A stretch of 64,000 nt of DNA from Dyella lutea. Its GTDB lineage: Bacteria; Pseudomonadota; Gammaproteobacteria; Xanthomonadales; Rhodanobacteraceae. The position numbers and the translations under genes were made by a program. Of the stretch, positions 8,791 through 16,409 are shown in pieces. Below the pieces are notes generated by a model. The model saw nothing but the letters and a program-made list of their open reading frames with translations. It was not told the origin of the DNA and did not search any database. How positions within the stretch are numbered: position 1 is the first letter of the stretch; each line of letters opens with the position of its first letter. The DNA lies in contig NZ_JAMZEK010000005.1 in NCBI RefSeq assembly GCF_024158035.1, positions 124,001 to 188,000 on the forward strand, read 5' to 3'.

Positions 8791-9957
8791 ATGCTCCACT
8801 TTCCGCGAGCCGCACTGGCCAAGGAGCTGGCGAGCGCGATTCAGGGCAAGAACCTGTTCGGTGATGCTCACAACGGGCTGTTCCTTGCGGCGCCGAGGCG
8901 CACTGGTAAGTCAACGTTCCTCAAAGAGGATTTGAAGCCGGAGCTAGAGCGCCAGGGACTCGTAGTGGTCTATGTCGACCTGTGGTCTGACCAGCGGCGG
9001 GATCCCGGAAATTTGATTTCCGATGCTGTTGGGCAAACGCTTGGGACATATCTCGGCCTGGTCGCGAGGGCGGCCAAAGCGGCTGGTCTGGATAGCGTCA
9101 ACGTCGCCGGCACCCTGAAGATCGATACGAGCAAGATTGGTCGCATTGACGGAATGACGCTTGCCGACGCACTCCGAGCGCTATGTGAAGCTGCGAAAAG
9201 ACCCGTAGCCCTTGTAATCGATGAAGCCCAGCATGCGTTGACCAGTGAAGCTGGTGAAGCAGTGATGGCTGCGCTGAAATCTGCACGTGATCAGCTCAAC
9301 GCGCCGGGCAAGGTCGAGCTGATGCTGGTGATGTCTGGCTCAGATAGGGACAAATTGCTGAGGCTGGTGAACAGCAACAGTGCGCCGTTCTACGGCTCGC
9401 AGATTCAAAGGATGCCGTTGCTGGGCGATGACTTCATCGAGCATGTCGTGAAGCTGATCGAGGAGCAGCGCCCTGAGTTGCGGCCGGTGGATGATGTTGT
9501 GCTTGCAAGGGCTTTCGAGCGATTTGGTCACCGGCCACAGTTTTTCTTGGCGGCGCTCGGGGACGCGTTGAGTCCCTTCTCTGGTTATGAAGGGCGTTTC
9601 GAAGCGGCTGTAGCCGAGGCTGCAGAGCGTCGTCAGCACGACGACGAAGCCCAGATGGAGTCCGAGTATCTGGGCCTGAAACCACTGGAGCGAGCGGTTC
9701 TGTGGCGGCTCCTTGAGCAAGAGCATCGCTTCCGTCCGTATGACGCGGACGCCTTGCGTTTCTATCAGGAGAAGATCGGTCAGCGAGTAACGGCCCAGAG
9801 GGCGCAGACGGCACTGGAGAGCCTCAGGCAGCATCAGCCGCCGTCGGTCTGGAAGTCCGCGCGCAGCGAATACGCCGTGGATGACGCCGCCATGCATCGC
9901 TGGTATCGGGAGCGCAGCGATGCGGGCACATGGCCACCGGTCGATACGCCCGCATGA
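8791..9957 (+). CDS. AAA-type ATPase embedded between recB and recD
   Basis: A 388-residue P-loop ATPase that is not part of canonical RecBCD. Walker A is PRRTGKST (residues 35-42), of the PRR-x-GKT style found in the ATPase_2/COG1672-like group. Walker B is ALVIDEAQ with D144 and E145, and MLVMSGSDRDKLL follows as a likely sensor segment. The last ~100 residues (RAVLWRLLEQEHRFRPYDADALRFYQEKIG...) look like a winged-helix or lid domain. GC is visibly lower than in neighbours: hand counts of two 60-base lines gave 60% (8821) and 52% (9181), against 78% for a recB line (8161), and AGA/AGG codons occur. Its stop overlaps the recD ATG (9954-9957). The role is unknown. Possibilities are a RecBCD accessory or guardian factor, or a defence ATPase parked in the operon. 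Confidence 0.8.
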   Translation: MLHFPRAALAKELASAIQGKNLFGDAHNGLFLAAPRRTGKSTFLKEDLKPELERQGLVVVYVDLWSDQRRDPGNLISDAVGQTLGTYLGLVARAAKAAGLDSVNVAGTLKIDTSKIGRIDGMTLADALRALCEAAKRPVALVIDEAQHALTSEAGEAVMAALKSARDQLNAPGKVELMLVMSGSDRDKLLRLVNSNSAPFYGSQIQRMPLLGDDFIEHVVKLIEEQRPELRPVDDVVLARAFERFGHRPQFFLAALGDALSPFSGYEGRFEAAVAEAAERRQHDDEAQMESEYLGLKPLERAVLWRLLEQEHRFRPYDADALRFYQEKIGQRVTAQRAQTALESLRQHQPPSVWKSARSEYAVDDAAMHRWYRERSDAGTWPPVDTPA

Positions 9958-11747
9958 GCGCCTACCGCTTCGTGCCTTCGCCGCTGGAGCTGACGGCCGA
10001 CGCGCCGTGGCGCCCGCTCGACCGCGCCGTGTTGCGCTGGACGCTCGGCCACGGCGGCTCGCCGCTGCTGGCGAAGATGGCCGCCTGGGCCAGCTATGCC
10101 GACGGCGAGGGCGATACCGCGCTGCCGTTGTCCGGCGATGGCCCGGGTCGCCACGGCATGCCGCGGCCGGATGCCGAGGCGCTGGTCGCGCTGCGCGCCG
10201 AGCCGCTGGTCGGCGACGGTCGCGTGCCAACGCCGTACGTGATCGATGCGGAAGACCGCTTCTACCTGTGGCGCAACCATGCGCACGAGGTGGCGGTGGC
10301 GAACGCGGTGCGCGCGCGTCGCGCGGCGGCCGAGCCCGCGACGATCGACGAAGCGCTGCTCGACACCCTGTTCCACGGCGACCGCTCGGACGCCGTGCAG
10401 CGCCAGCGCGAGGCGGTGGCCGCGGTCGCCGGCCGCCGTTTGTTCGTGCTCACCGGCGGCCCCGGCACCGGCAAGACCACCACCGTGCTGCGCATGCTGC
10501 TCGCCCTGCAGCGACAGGTGGCGGGCGCGACGCTGGCGATCCAGGTGGCCGCGCCCACCGGCAAGGCCGCACAGCGGCTGGTGCAGTCGCTGCGGCAGGG
10601 CAAGCAGGCGCTGGCGGCCCAGCTCGACGAAGACTGGAGCACCGCGCTGGCGGCGATTCCCGATGCCGAGGCGCGGACCCTGCATCGCCTGCTCGGCTAC
10701 GACCCGCGCCGGAACCGCTTCACCCGCGACGCGGCGCATCCGCTGGCCGCCGACGTGGTGGTGGTGGACGAGGCGTCGATGGTCGACCTGGCGATGCTCC
10801 GCGCCCTGCTCGACGCGGTGCGGCCGCAGGCCACCCTGGTGCTGGTGGGCGATGCCGACCAGCTCACCTCGGTCGCCGCCGGCTCGGTGCTGATGGATCT
10901 GGTGACCGCGTTCGAGGCCGATCCGCGCGGCGACCTGGTGCGGCTGGAGCACAGCTTCCGCGCCGAGCGTCAGCTGGTGCCGATCAACCGGGCGGTGCGG
11001 GCCGGCGACGGGCGCGCCCTGCACGCGGCGATGGAGGCCGCCGGCGACGACGCGCGCTGGCGCGAGGTGGCCGATGCCGCGGCGCTGCGCCGGGCGCTGG
11101 CCGGTTGGTGCGACGCGCTGGCGGCCCTGCCGATCCGTCCCGCGCTGGCGCCGCGCGAGGAGGACCACACCGAGGCACGGGCCGCGGTGGCCGTGCAGGC
11201 GCTGCGCGCGCTGGCGCAACGGCAGTTGCTGTCGGCGCTGCGCGAGGACGCCTTCGGCGCGCTCGCCCTCAACGGCTGGATCGAGCAGCGCCTGAAGCAG
11301 CTCTGGGGCGTGCCGCCGGACCGTCACTGGTACGCCGGCCGTGCCGTGCTGGTGACCCGCAACGACTATGCCGCGCGCCTGTACAACGGCGACGTCGGCC
11401 TGTGCCTGGCCGAGCCGGACGGTTCGCTGCGGGTGTGGTTCGAGACGGTGGACGAGCATGGCCGCGCCAGCGCGCGCAGCTTCGCCCCCGGCACGCTGCC
11501 GCCGCACGAGGGCGGCTTCGCCATCACCGTGCACAAGAGCCAGGGCTCGGAGTACGACCTGGCCGCCGTGCTGCTGCCGCCCGATCCCGAACACCGCCTG
11601 CTGTCACGGCAGCTGCTCTACACCGGCCTGTCGCGCGCCAAGCGGCAGGTCGAGCTGTGGGGTACGGCGGAGGCCATCGCGGCCGCGCTGGATCGGCCGG
11701 TGCAGCGCGCCGGTGGGCTGGCTGCGCGGCTGCTGGCCGGCCGCTGA
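9954..11747 (+). CDS. recD: Exodeoxyribonuclease V subunit alpha, 5'-3' helicase (RecD)
   Basis: A 597-residue protein from the ATG at 9954 (E. coli RecD is 608). RecD is the fast 5'-3' SF1B motor of RecBCD and regulates its nuclease. Walker A GGPGTGKTT is at about residues 168-176, VVVDEASMVD at about 269-278 (motif II), LVGDADQLTSV follows (motif III), and the C-terminal TVHKSQGSEYD is the UvrD-C/RecD2-like motif. I chose 9954 over the in-frame ATG at 9930 because 9954 gives an ATGA overlap with the upstream ATPase and a normal RecD N-terminus. Translation is probably coupled to the ATPase gene rather than to recB. The convergent neighbour begins 7 bp after the stop. Confidence 0.95.
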   Translation: MSAYRFVPSPLELTADAPWRPLDRAVLRWTLGHGGSPLLAKMAAWASYADGEGDTALPLSGDGPGRHGMPRPDAEALVALRAEPLVGDGRVPTPYVIDAEDRFYLWRNHAHEVAVANAVRARRAAAEPATIDEALLDTLFHGDRSDAVQRQREAVAAVAGRRLFVLTGGPGTGKTTTVLRMLLALQRQVAGATLAIQVAAPTGKAAQRLVQSLRQGKQALAAQLDEDWSTALAAIPDAEARTLHRLLGYDPRRNRFTRDAAHPLAADVVVVDEASMVDLAMLRALLDAVRPQATLVLVGDADQLTSVAAGSVLMDLVTAFEADPRGDLVRLEHSFRAERQLVPINRAVRAGDGRALHAAMEAAGDDARWREVADAAALRRALAGWCDALAALPIRPALAPREEDHTEARAAVAVQALRALAQRQLLSALREDAFGALALNGWIEQRLKQLWGVPPDRHWYAGRAVLVTRNDYAARLYNGDVGLCLAEPDGSLRVWFETVDEHGRASARSFAPGTLPPHEGGFAITVHKSQGSEYDLAAVLLPPDPEHRLLSRQLLYTGLSRAKRQVELWGTAEAIAAALDRPVQRAGGLAARLLAGR

Positions 11748-11754
11748 GTCGTGC

Positions 11755-12576
11755 TCAGCGCGCGGGTCCGGTCGCGGCGTCGGTGCTGATCGGCAGCGCC
11801 GGTGCGGCACAGGCATTGCCGCCGCCGTCGATCTGCTGCGCGAGGTTGTAGAGGATCCGCGCATCCTCGGCATCCAGCGTCTCGCCCTGCATCGCGCGGA
11901 AGTGGTGGTGGAACGAGCGCACCGCGCCCGGGCGATCGTCCAGCGGATAACCGACCACGGCCAGCGCCATCCACGGATCGAAGCCGGCGGGTGGATCGCA
12001 CAGCGGTCCCTGCGGCCACAGGCCGAAGCCGGCCCGGGCCAGCGTGCTCCAGGGGAAGTACGGGCCGGGGTCGTCCTTGCGCGTGGGCGCCAGGTCTTCG
12101 TGGCCGATGATCTGCGTGGGCGGGATCTGCAGCCGCGTGGTGAGGTCGCCGAGCAGGCGCAGCAGGCTGTCGATCAGCGGCTGGCTGAAGGGCTCGTGGC
12201 CGTTGTTGTCCAGCTCGATGCCGATCGAGGCGGAGTTGAGGTCGGTGATGGTGCCCCAGCGACCGCCGCCGGCATGCCAGGCGCGCAGTTGGTCACTGAC
12301 CAACTGGTAGATATGGCCGTCCCTGCCGATCAGGTAGTGCGCACTGACCGGCCCGCCGCTGTTGCGCGTGCGCAGGGTGTCCAGCGCCTGCTGCGCCGAG
12401 TCCTCGTTGGTGAAGTGCACCACGATCAGCACCGGCCGGCGGATGTCGTGGTTGGGCGAGGGCACCCAGGTCGCCAGCGGATTGCGCGGCGGCGCGTGGG
12501 CGCAGGCGGCGAGCAGGGCGATGCCGGCGAGCAGGCCGAGCTGGCGGATCGTGCGGGGCAGGAGCGAACGGGACAT
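11755..12576 (-). CDS. N-acetylmuramoyl-L-alanine amidase, lipoprotein (AmpD/AmiD family)
   Basis: A 273-residue lipoprotein. The signal ends in a LLAAC-type lipobox (Cys at about residue 24), so it should be anchored in the envelope, probably the outer membrane as for AmiD. The Amidase_2 fold has the three zinc ligands in order: His in LIVVHFTNED, His in IIGHEDLAP and Asp in KDDPGPYFPW. NSASIGIELDNNG is the family signature before the second ligand. The enzyme cuts the MurNAc-L-Ala bond, releasing stem peptides from peptidoglycan. Start at MSRSLLP (12576), since upstream codons have no signal sequence. It is the last gene of a leftward array of wall-peptide enzymes, which fits the first step of muropeptide breakdown. 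Confidence 0.9.
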   Translation of the reverse strand: MSRSLLPRTIRQLGLLAGIALLAACAHAPPRNPLATWVPSPNHDIRRPVLIVVHFTNEDSAQQALDTLRTRNSGGPVSAHYLIGRDGHIYQLVSDQLRAWHAGGGRWGTITDLNSASIGIELDNNGHEPFSQPLIDSLLRLLGDLTTRLQIPPTQIIGHEDLAPTRKDDPGPYFPWSTLARAGFGLWPQGPLCDPPAGFDPWMALAVVGYPLDDRPGAVRSFHHHFRAMQGETLDAEDARILYNLAQQIDGGGNACAAPALPISTDAATGPAR

Positions 12577-12623
12577 CGGAGCAGCTTTCCTTCGGGCGTG
12601 CATGAAGTGCGTGAAGCGCAAGG

Positions 12624-13679
12624 TCAATCCGCGAGCCAGGGCTGCGCGATCTTCAGCACGGTCTGGTACGGTTCGGGATCGTTGCGGTTGCTGAGCAGGA
12701 TCACGGTGAGGTGGCGCTTTGGCCAGCGCACGATCACGTTGCGAAAGCCCATGCTCTCGCCGGAGTGCCACAGCGTGTCGCCGGTGATGCGCCAGCCGAA
12801 ACCGTACTGCGCTTCGTACGGCTCGCCGGTGACCCTCACGTGCGGGCTGAAGGCGAGGTGGCGCGAGGCGGCGCTGAGCAGGCGGTCGTCATACAGCGCA
12901 GCGTCCCATCTGGCGAGGTCGTCGATGGACGAGTAGATCCCACCGTCGCCGCGCGTGGCGGAGGTCACGCTCTGGTCGGTGCGCTGCCAGTGGCCGTCGA
13001 CCAGGCTGTAGCCGTAGGCGCGGTTCGGCACGGCCGGGCCGCGGTGGTATTCGTAGAGCAGGGTGCGGTCCATGTGCAGCGGCGCGAAGATGCGCGCCTT
13101 CAGGAACGCCGGCAGGGTCATGCCCGACGCCTTCTCGATCACCAGGCCGAGCAGCACGTAGCCGGTGTTGCTGTAGCGGTAGGCCGAGCCGGGCGGGAAG
13201 TAGCCGTGGTCGGTGCGTGCGATCAGCCGCAGCACGTCGGCGTCGCTGACCTGTTCGGTCTGCGCGGGCGGGATCAGGTCTTCGTAGTCAAGCAGGCCGC
13301 CGGTGTGGTCGAGTAACTGGCGCAGCTGGATGCGGTCGGTGAAGGCCGGCAGCGTGGGCAGCCAGTGGCGGATCGAGTCGTCCAGCGACAGCTTGTGGTC
13401 CTCGGCCAGCAGCAGGATCGCCGCGGCGGTGAACTGCTTGCTCACCGAGGCGAGCCGGTAGTCGGTGGCGGGCGTGGCTGGCACGTGATGTTCGAGATTG
13501 GCGTAGCCGAAGCCGCGGCGCACCACAGGCTTGCCGTCCTTGAGGATCAGCAGCGAGGCACCGGGGACGTCGCCGGTGTAGGGCCGCATCAGCGCGTCCG
13601 CCGTGCTCGTGGCGGTGCCGGCCATGGCAGGGCCGGAAACGAGGGCGATCAACGCAAGGCTGGCAAACCATCGGTACAT
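12624..13679 (-). CDS. Exported serine hydrolase, beta-lactamase/DD-peptidase fold
   Basis: A 351-residue protein with a clean signal peptide (MYRWFASLALIALVSGPAMA). The three active-site motifs of the beta-lactamase/PBP superfamily are present: SxxK as SVSK in RLASVSKQF, Tyr-x-Asn as YSN in YRYSNTGY, and the KTG-equivalent HSG in LWHSGESMG. The HxG third motif is typical of class-C-like esterases, D-aminopeptidases and DD-carboxypeptidases rather than true beta-lactamases. Its place beside amidase, VanX and dipeptidase genes suggests a peptide substrate containing D-residues. The in-frame extension to 13769 reads through a palindromic repeat and was rejected. Confidence 0.85.
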   Translation of the reverse strand: MYRWFASLALIALVSGPAMAGTATSTADALMRPYTGDVPGASLLILKDGKPVVRRGFGYANLEHHVPATPATDYRLASVSKQFTAAAILLLAEDHKLSLDDSIRHWLPTLPAFTDRIQLRQLLDHTGGLLDYEDLIPPAQTEQVSDADVLRLIARTDHGYFPPGSAYRYSNTGYVLLGLVIEKASGMTLPAFLKARIFAPLHMDRTLLYEYHRGPAVPNRAYGYSLVDGHWQRTDQSVTSATRGDGGIYSSIDDLARWDAALYDDRLLSAASRHLAFSPHVRVTGEPYEAQYGFGWRITGDTLWHSGESMGFRNVIVRWPKRHLTVILLSNRNDPEPYQTVLKIAQPWLAD

Positions 13680-13721
13680 GACTGGCGCTTCCTGTTCGTA
13701 CGCATCAATGCGGGATTCCTT

Positions 13722-13784
13722 GTAGGAGCGCACCCTGTGCGCGACCGGCGGCAAAGAGCGGTCGCGCACAGGGTGCGCTCCTAC
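13722..13784. repeat. Palindromic repeat, GTAGGAGCGCACC type (complete)
   Basis: Arms GTAGGAGCGCACCCTGTGCG and its complement flank a short loop, ending in GGTGCGCTCCTAC, giving a ~63-base near-perfect hairpin. The same element recurs at 14493-14561, and a single arm at about 14682-14694. It lies between the serine hydrolase start and the VanX-type gene end and could end or attenuate transcription. REP-like elements of this kind are usually mobilised by RAYT-type transposases; none is present in the window. Confidence 0.85.
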
Positions 13785-13793
13785 GGGTGATCC

Positions 13794-14492
13794 CTAGCGG
13801 ATCGGCACGTCGTACATCGTGCGTGGCGTGGGCTCGGGCTGGAGGGTGTAATGCCACCACTCCATCGGATAGTTCTTGAAGCCTTCGCGCGCCATGGCGC
13901 GCAGCAGGCGCTGGCGGTTCGCTCGTTGCTCGGCAGTGACACCGGGGTTGTCGGTGTTGGCGCGCAGGCCGAACCAGTCGAACGGCGTGCCCATGTCCAG
14001 CGGCTTGCAGTGCCGGTCGTGCGCGTCACACTGCTCCATGGTCAGGTCGGCGGTGGCGCCGCGGCTGTGGCCGGAAACCGGGGCGATGTAGTCGCCGAGC
14101 AGTTTCGACTTGTCCAGGTTGGGATAGTGCGCGGCCTTGGTCGTTTGGTCGGACAGGTCGTGCGCCCAGCGCACGAAGTCGGCCACCGCGCGCGCCGGGC
14201 GATAGCAGTCCCAGATCCGCAAACGCGCATGCTCGCGGCGCAGGTCGTGCTCGACGCGCGCCAGCGCCTCGGCGACGGGTTTCAGCAGCAGGCACTTCGG
14301 CGCGGCGTAGCCGTCCACCGGGCGCCCGACGAAGTTGTCGTGCCCGGCGTACTTGATGTCCTCGTGGATGTCCGGCACCAGCGCGCGGATATCCACCAAG
14401 TTCGCTTCCGCGGCCGTGCTCGCGGAGGAAAGCGTGACGGGCTCATCCGCGAAAGCCGGCATGGCGATCACCATGAGAACCAGCGTGATCAT
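13794..14492 (-). CDS. Exported D-alanyl-D-alanine dipeptidase (VanX/DdpX family, M15D)
   Basis: A 232-residue protein. The M15D zinc and catalytic motifs are present: RIWDCYRPARAV, SGHSRGATADLTM (His and Asp zinc ligands of the SxHxxGxAxD type) and PMEWWHYTL (catalytic Glu and third zinc His). VanX enzymes split D-Ala-D-Ala. Periplasmic homologues recycle D-Ala-D-Ala released from wall peptides. The N-terminus MITLVLMVIAMPAFADE is a short signal lacking the usual positive residues. A palindromic repeat begins right at the start codon, so the ribosome site and perhaps the original N-terminus were replaced, and the true start may lie upstream within or beyond the repeat in the same open frame. 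Confidence 0.88.
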   Translation of the reverse strand: MITLVLMVIAMPAFADEPVTLSSASTAAEANLVDIRALVPDIHEDIKYAGHDNFVGRPVDGYAAPKCLLLKPVAEALARVEHDLRREHARLRIWDCYRPARAVADFVRWAHDLSDQTTKAAHYPNLDKSKLLGDYIAPVSGHSRGATADLTMEQCDAHDRHCKPLDMGTPFDWFGLRANTDNPGVTAEQRANRQRLLRAMAREGFKNYPMEWWHYTLQPEPTPRTMYDVPIR

Positions 14493-14561
14493 GTAGGAGC
14501 GCACCCTGTGCGCGACCGGGCGTAGCGGCAAGCGTGGGTCGCGCACAGGGTGCGCTCCTAC
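14493..14561. repeat. Palindromic repeat, GTAGGAGCGCACC type, abutting a start codon
   Basis: This is the second full copy of the repeat at 13722-13784, with the same arms and a slightly different loop (CGTAGCGGCAAGC). Its left edge touches the first base of the VanX-type gene's ATG (14490-14492, minus strand). No Shine-Dalgarno sequence is visible in the arm that precedes that ATG. Confidence 0.85.
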
Positions 14562-14681
14562 AGCGGCGTGTCCGCTGGGTGTGACATGCAGATTCCCGTC
14601 GTCGGAGCCGACGTGGGCTGGGATCGATGCCGCCGGCGCAACCGGCCGGTCAGCGATTGCCGGCGAGGTCGATGCGCGGGT

Positions 14682-14694
14682 GTAGGAGCGCACC
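14682..14694. repeat. Orphan single arm of the GTAGGAGCGCACC repeat
   Basis: GTAGGAGCGCACC occurs once here without a matching right arm, 25 bases from the end of the next leftward gene. It looks like a decayed copy of the elements at 13722 and 14493. Confidence 0.6.
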
Positions 14695-14719
14695 GGCAGG
14701 CACGGGCTGCGCGCAGGAA

Positions 14720-16252
14720 TCACGGGCAGTCTCCGGTGCGCGTGAAATGCAGGTCCTCGTAGTCGGAGCTGAAGTCGGCCAGGGCGTCGGCCTTGGCCAT
14801 CGTCAACGTCACCGGCCGGCCGGGGTGCACGTCGAGCCACGCGTCGGGATACACCGTGGCGTCGTCCCAGTGCACCAGCAGGCGGCCGTCCAGGCGACGC
14901 ACCTCGCCGGCGAGCTTGGGCGATTTCGCCACCGCGAAGCGCACGCGGTTGCCGGCGGTGCACAGCGTCATCTCACCCAGCCAGGGATCGCGGAAGCGAC
15001 CGGTCCAAGCGACTGCTTCCTTGGGCGGTACGGGCACGGCATGCGATGTATCCGGTGCCGGGGTGCGGCGGCTGTCGGCCTGGGCGGCGCGGTCCAGCGC
15101 GTCGGCGTACCAGGCTGCATCGCGCGTGTCGTGCGGTGCGGTGAAGTGCTTGAGCAGCAGTTCGCCCAGCACGGTGCGCGCGTCGTCGGCTTCGCCGTTG
15201 ATCAGGAACACGAAGCCACTGCGCTGGTCCGGCAGCAACATCAGCTCCGAGTACATGCCCGACAGCGTGCCGGTGTGCCACACGGTCCAGTGGCCGTCGA
15301 CATCGGCCATGCGCCAGCCGTAGCCGTAGGCCATCACGTGGCTGTGATCCCACTCCCGACGCTGCTTCGATACGGGGATCAGCATGTGCGGCGACTGCAG
15401 CACGCGGCGTTGCTCTTCGGACAGCCAGGTGAGCTGCGCTGGTGTCGGCGCCAGCCAGTTCTTCGCCCAGGTGAGCATGTCGGTGAGGTCGCAGCGGATG
15501 CCGCCGGCCGGCGCCGAGGTGATCGCCGGAATCGTCGCGCCGTCCTCGCGGATCGGCTCGTTGCGGCCGTCGACCTGGCTATGCGGCTGCGCCACGTCGC
15601 CCACCGCATCGCGGTTCCACTCACCCACCTGGCAGCGGCTGAGGCCGAGCGGCTGGAACACCTCGCGATGCATCAGCGTTTCGTACGGCGCACCGCCCGC
15701 GGCCGCGGCGACTTCGCCGGCCACCACGTAGAGCAGGTTGTCGTACTGGTACTTCGAGCGAAAGCTGTAGCCGGGCGCGATGTAGCGCAGGCCGTGGATG
15801 ATGTCCTGCCGCGTGTACGCGTTCGGCTCGGGCCACAGCATCAGGTCGCCGCCACCCTCGGGCAGGCCGCTGGAGTGGGTGAGCAGGTCGGCCACGCGCA
15901 TGTTCTTGGTCACCCACGGGTCGTGCATGGCGAAGTCGGGCAGGTACTTCGTCACCGGGTCGTCCCAGTGCAGCTTGCCCTGGTCGACTAGGCGGCCGAG
16001 CAGGGCGGTGGTCATCGCCTTGCTGTTGGAGGCGATCTTGAACAGCGTGCGCGCGTCGATCTTCTGGCCGGATCCGGCGACCGTTTCGCCGCGGGTGGCG
16101 GTGTAGACGATCTTGCCGTGTTCGATGACGCCGAGGGCTATGCCGGGGAGGTGGTAGCGGGCGACGACGGTATCGAGGATGTGGTCGTAGGTTGGGTTTG
16201 GCTGTTGGTGGGGTGTGGCTGTGGCGGCAAATGTGGCCAGGGTGAGAGCCAT
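14720..16252 (-). CDS. Serine hydrolase, beta-lactamase fold with C-terminal extension
   Basis: About 510 residues. The N-terminal ~350 residues form the beta-lactamase/PBP-type domain: SNSK in FKIASNSKAM (SxxK), YDN in KYQYDNLLY (Tyr-x-Asn) and HTG in VWHTGTLSG. The remaining ~150 residues resemble the lipocalin-like DUF3471-type tail of many DD-peptidase-like hydrolases (WTGRFRDPWLGEMTL...). The chosen ATG gives a short, weak signal (ALTLATFAATATP). A GTG at 16276 would add RGRLGFA and make a better signal peptide, but that codon lies inside a repeat. It probably acts in the periplasm on D-amino-acid-containing peptides, by context. Confidence 0.82.
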   Translation of the reverse strand: MALTLATFAATATPHQQPNPTYDHILDTVVARYHLPGIALGVIEHGKIVYTATRGETVAGSGQKIDARTLFKIASNSKAMTTALLGRLVDQGKLHWDDPVTKYLPDFAMHDPWVTKNMRVADLLTHSSGLPEGGGDLMLWPEPNAYTRQDIIHGLRYIAPGYSFRSKYQYDNLLYVVAGEVAAAAGGAPYETLMHREVFQPLGLSRCQVGEWNRDAVGDVAQPHSQVDGRNEPIREDGATIPAITSAPAGGIRCDLTDMLTWAKNWLAPTPAQLTWLSEEQRRVLQSPHMLIPVSKQRREWDHSHVMAYGYGWRMADVDGHWTVWHTGTLSGMYSELMLLPDQRSGFVFLINGEADDARTVLGELLLKHFTAPHDTRDAAWYADALDRAAQADSRRTPAPDTSHAVPVPPKEAVAWTGRFRDPWLGEMTLCTAGNRVRFAVAKSPKLAGEVRRLDGRLLVHWDDATVYPDAWLDVHPGRPVTLTMAKADALADFSSDYEDLHFTRTGDCP

Positions 16253-16267
16253 AGCGAAGCCAAGGCG

Positions 16268-16390
16268 CCCCCTCACCCCAGCCCTCTCCCCCTGCAATGC
16301 AGGGGGAGAGGGAGTCGGAGCGCGCCCCGCTCTTGCTCCCTCTCCCCTGGCGGCGAAGCCGTCGGGGGAGAGGGTTGGGGTGAGGGGGGG
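16268..16390. repeat. Composite inverted repeat, CCCTCACCCC / CCCTCTCCCC type
   Basis: CCCTCACCCCAGCCCTCTCC at the left is mirrored by GGGAGAGGGTTGGGGTGAGG at the right. Two inner hairpins are also present (CCCCCTGCAATGCAGGGGG, and CCCCTGGCGGCGAAGCCGTC followed by GGGGGAG). This is a widespread proteobacterial intergenic repeat type. It separates the M19 dipeptidase from the downstream serine hydrolase and runs to within 16 bases of the latter's ATG. Confidence 0.85.
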
Positions 16391-16409
16391 CTCTTGATTG
16401 ATCAACACC

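Noticed and set aside
13722-14561. CRISPR array made of the GTAGGAGCGCACC repeats
   Set aside because: Only two full copies and one arm, 700 bases apart, each a self-complementary hairpin, with genes rather than spacers between and no cas genes.
12624-16252. Beta-lactamases conferring resistance
   Set aside because: Both hydrolases have HSG/HTG third motifs and lie among wall-peptide enzymes; sequence alone points to DD-peptidase or aminopeptidase-like hydrolases, not true class A or C enzymes.
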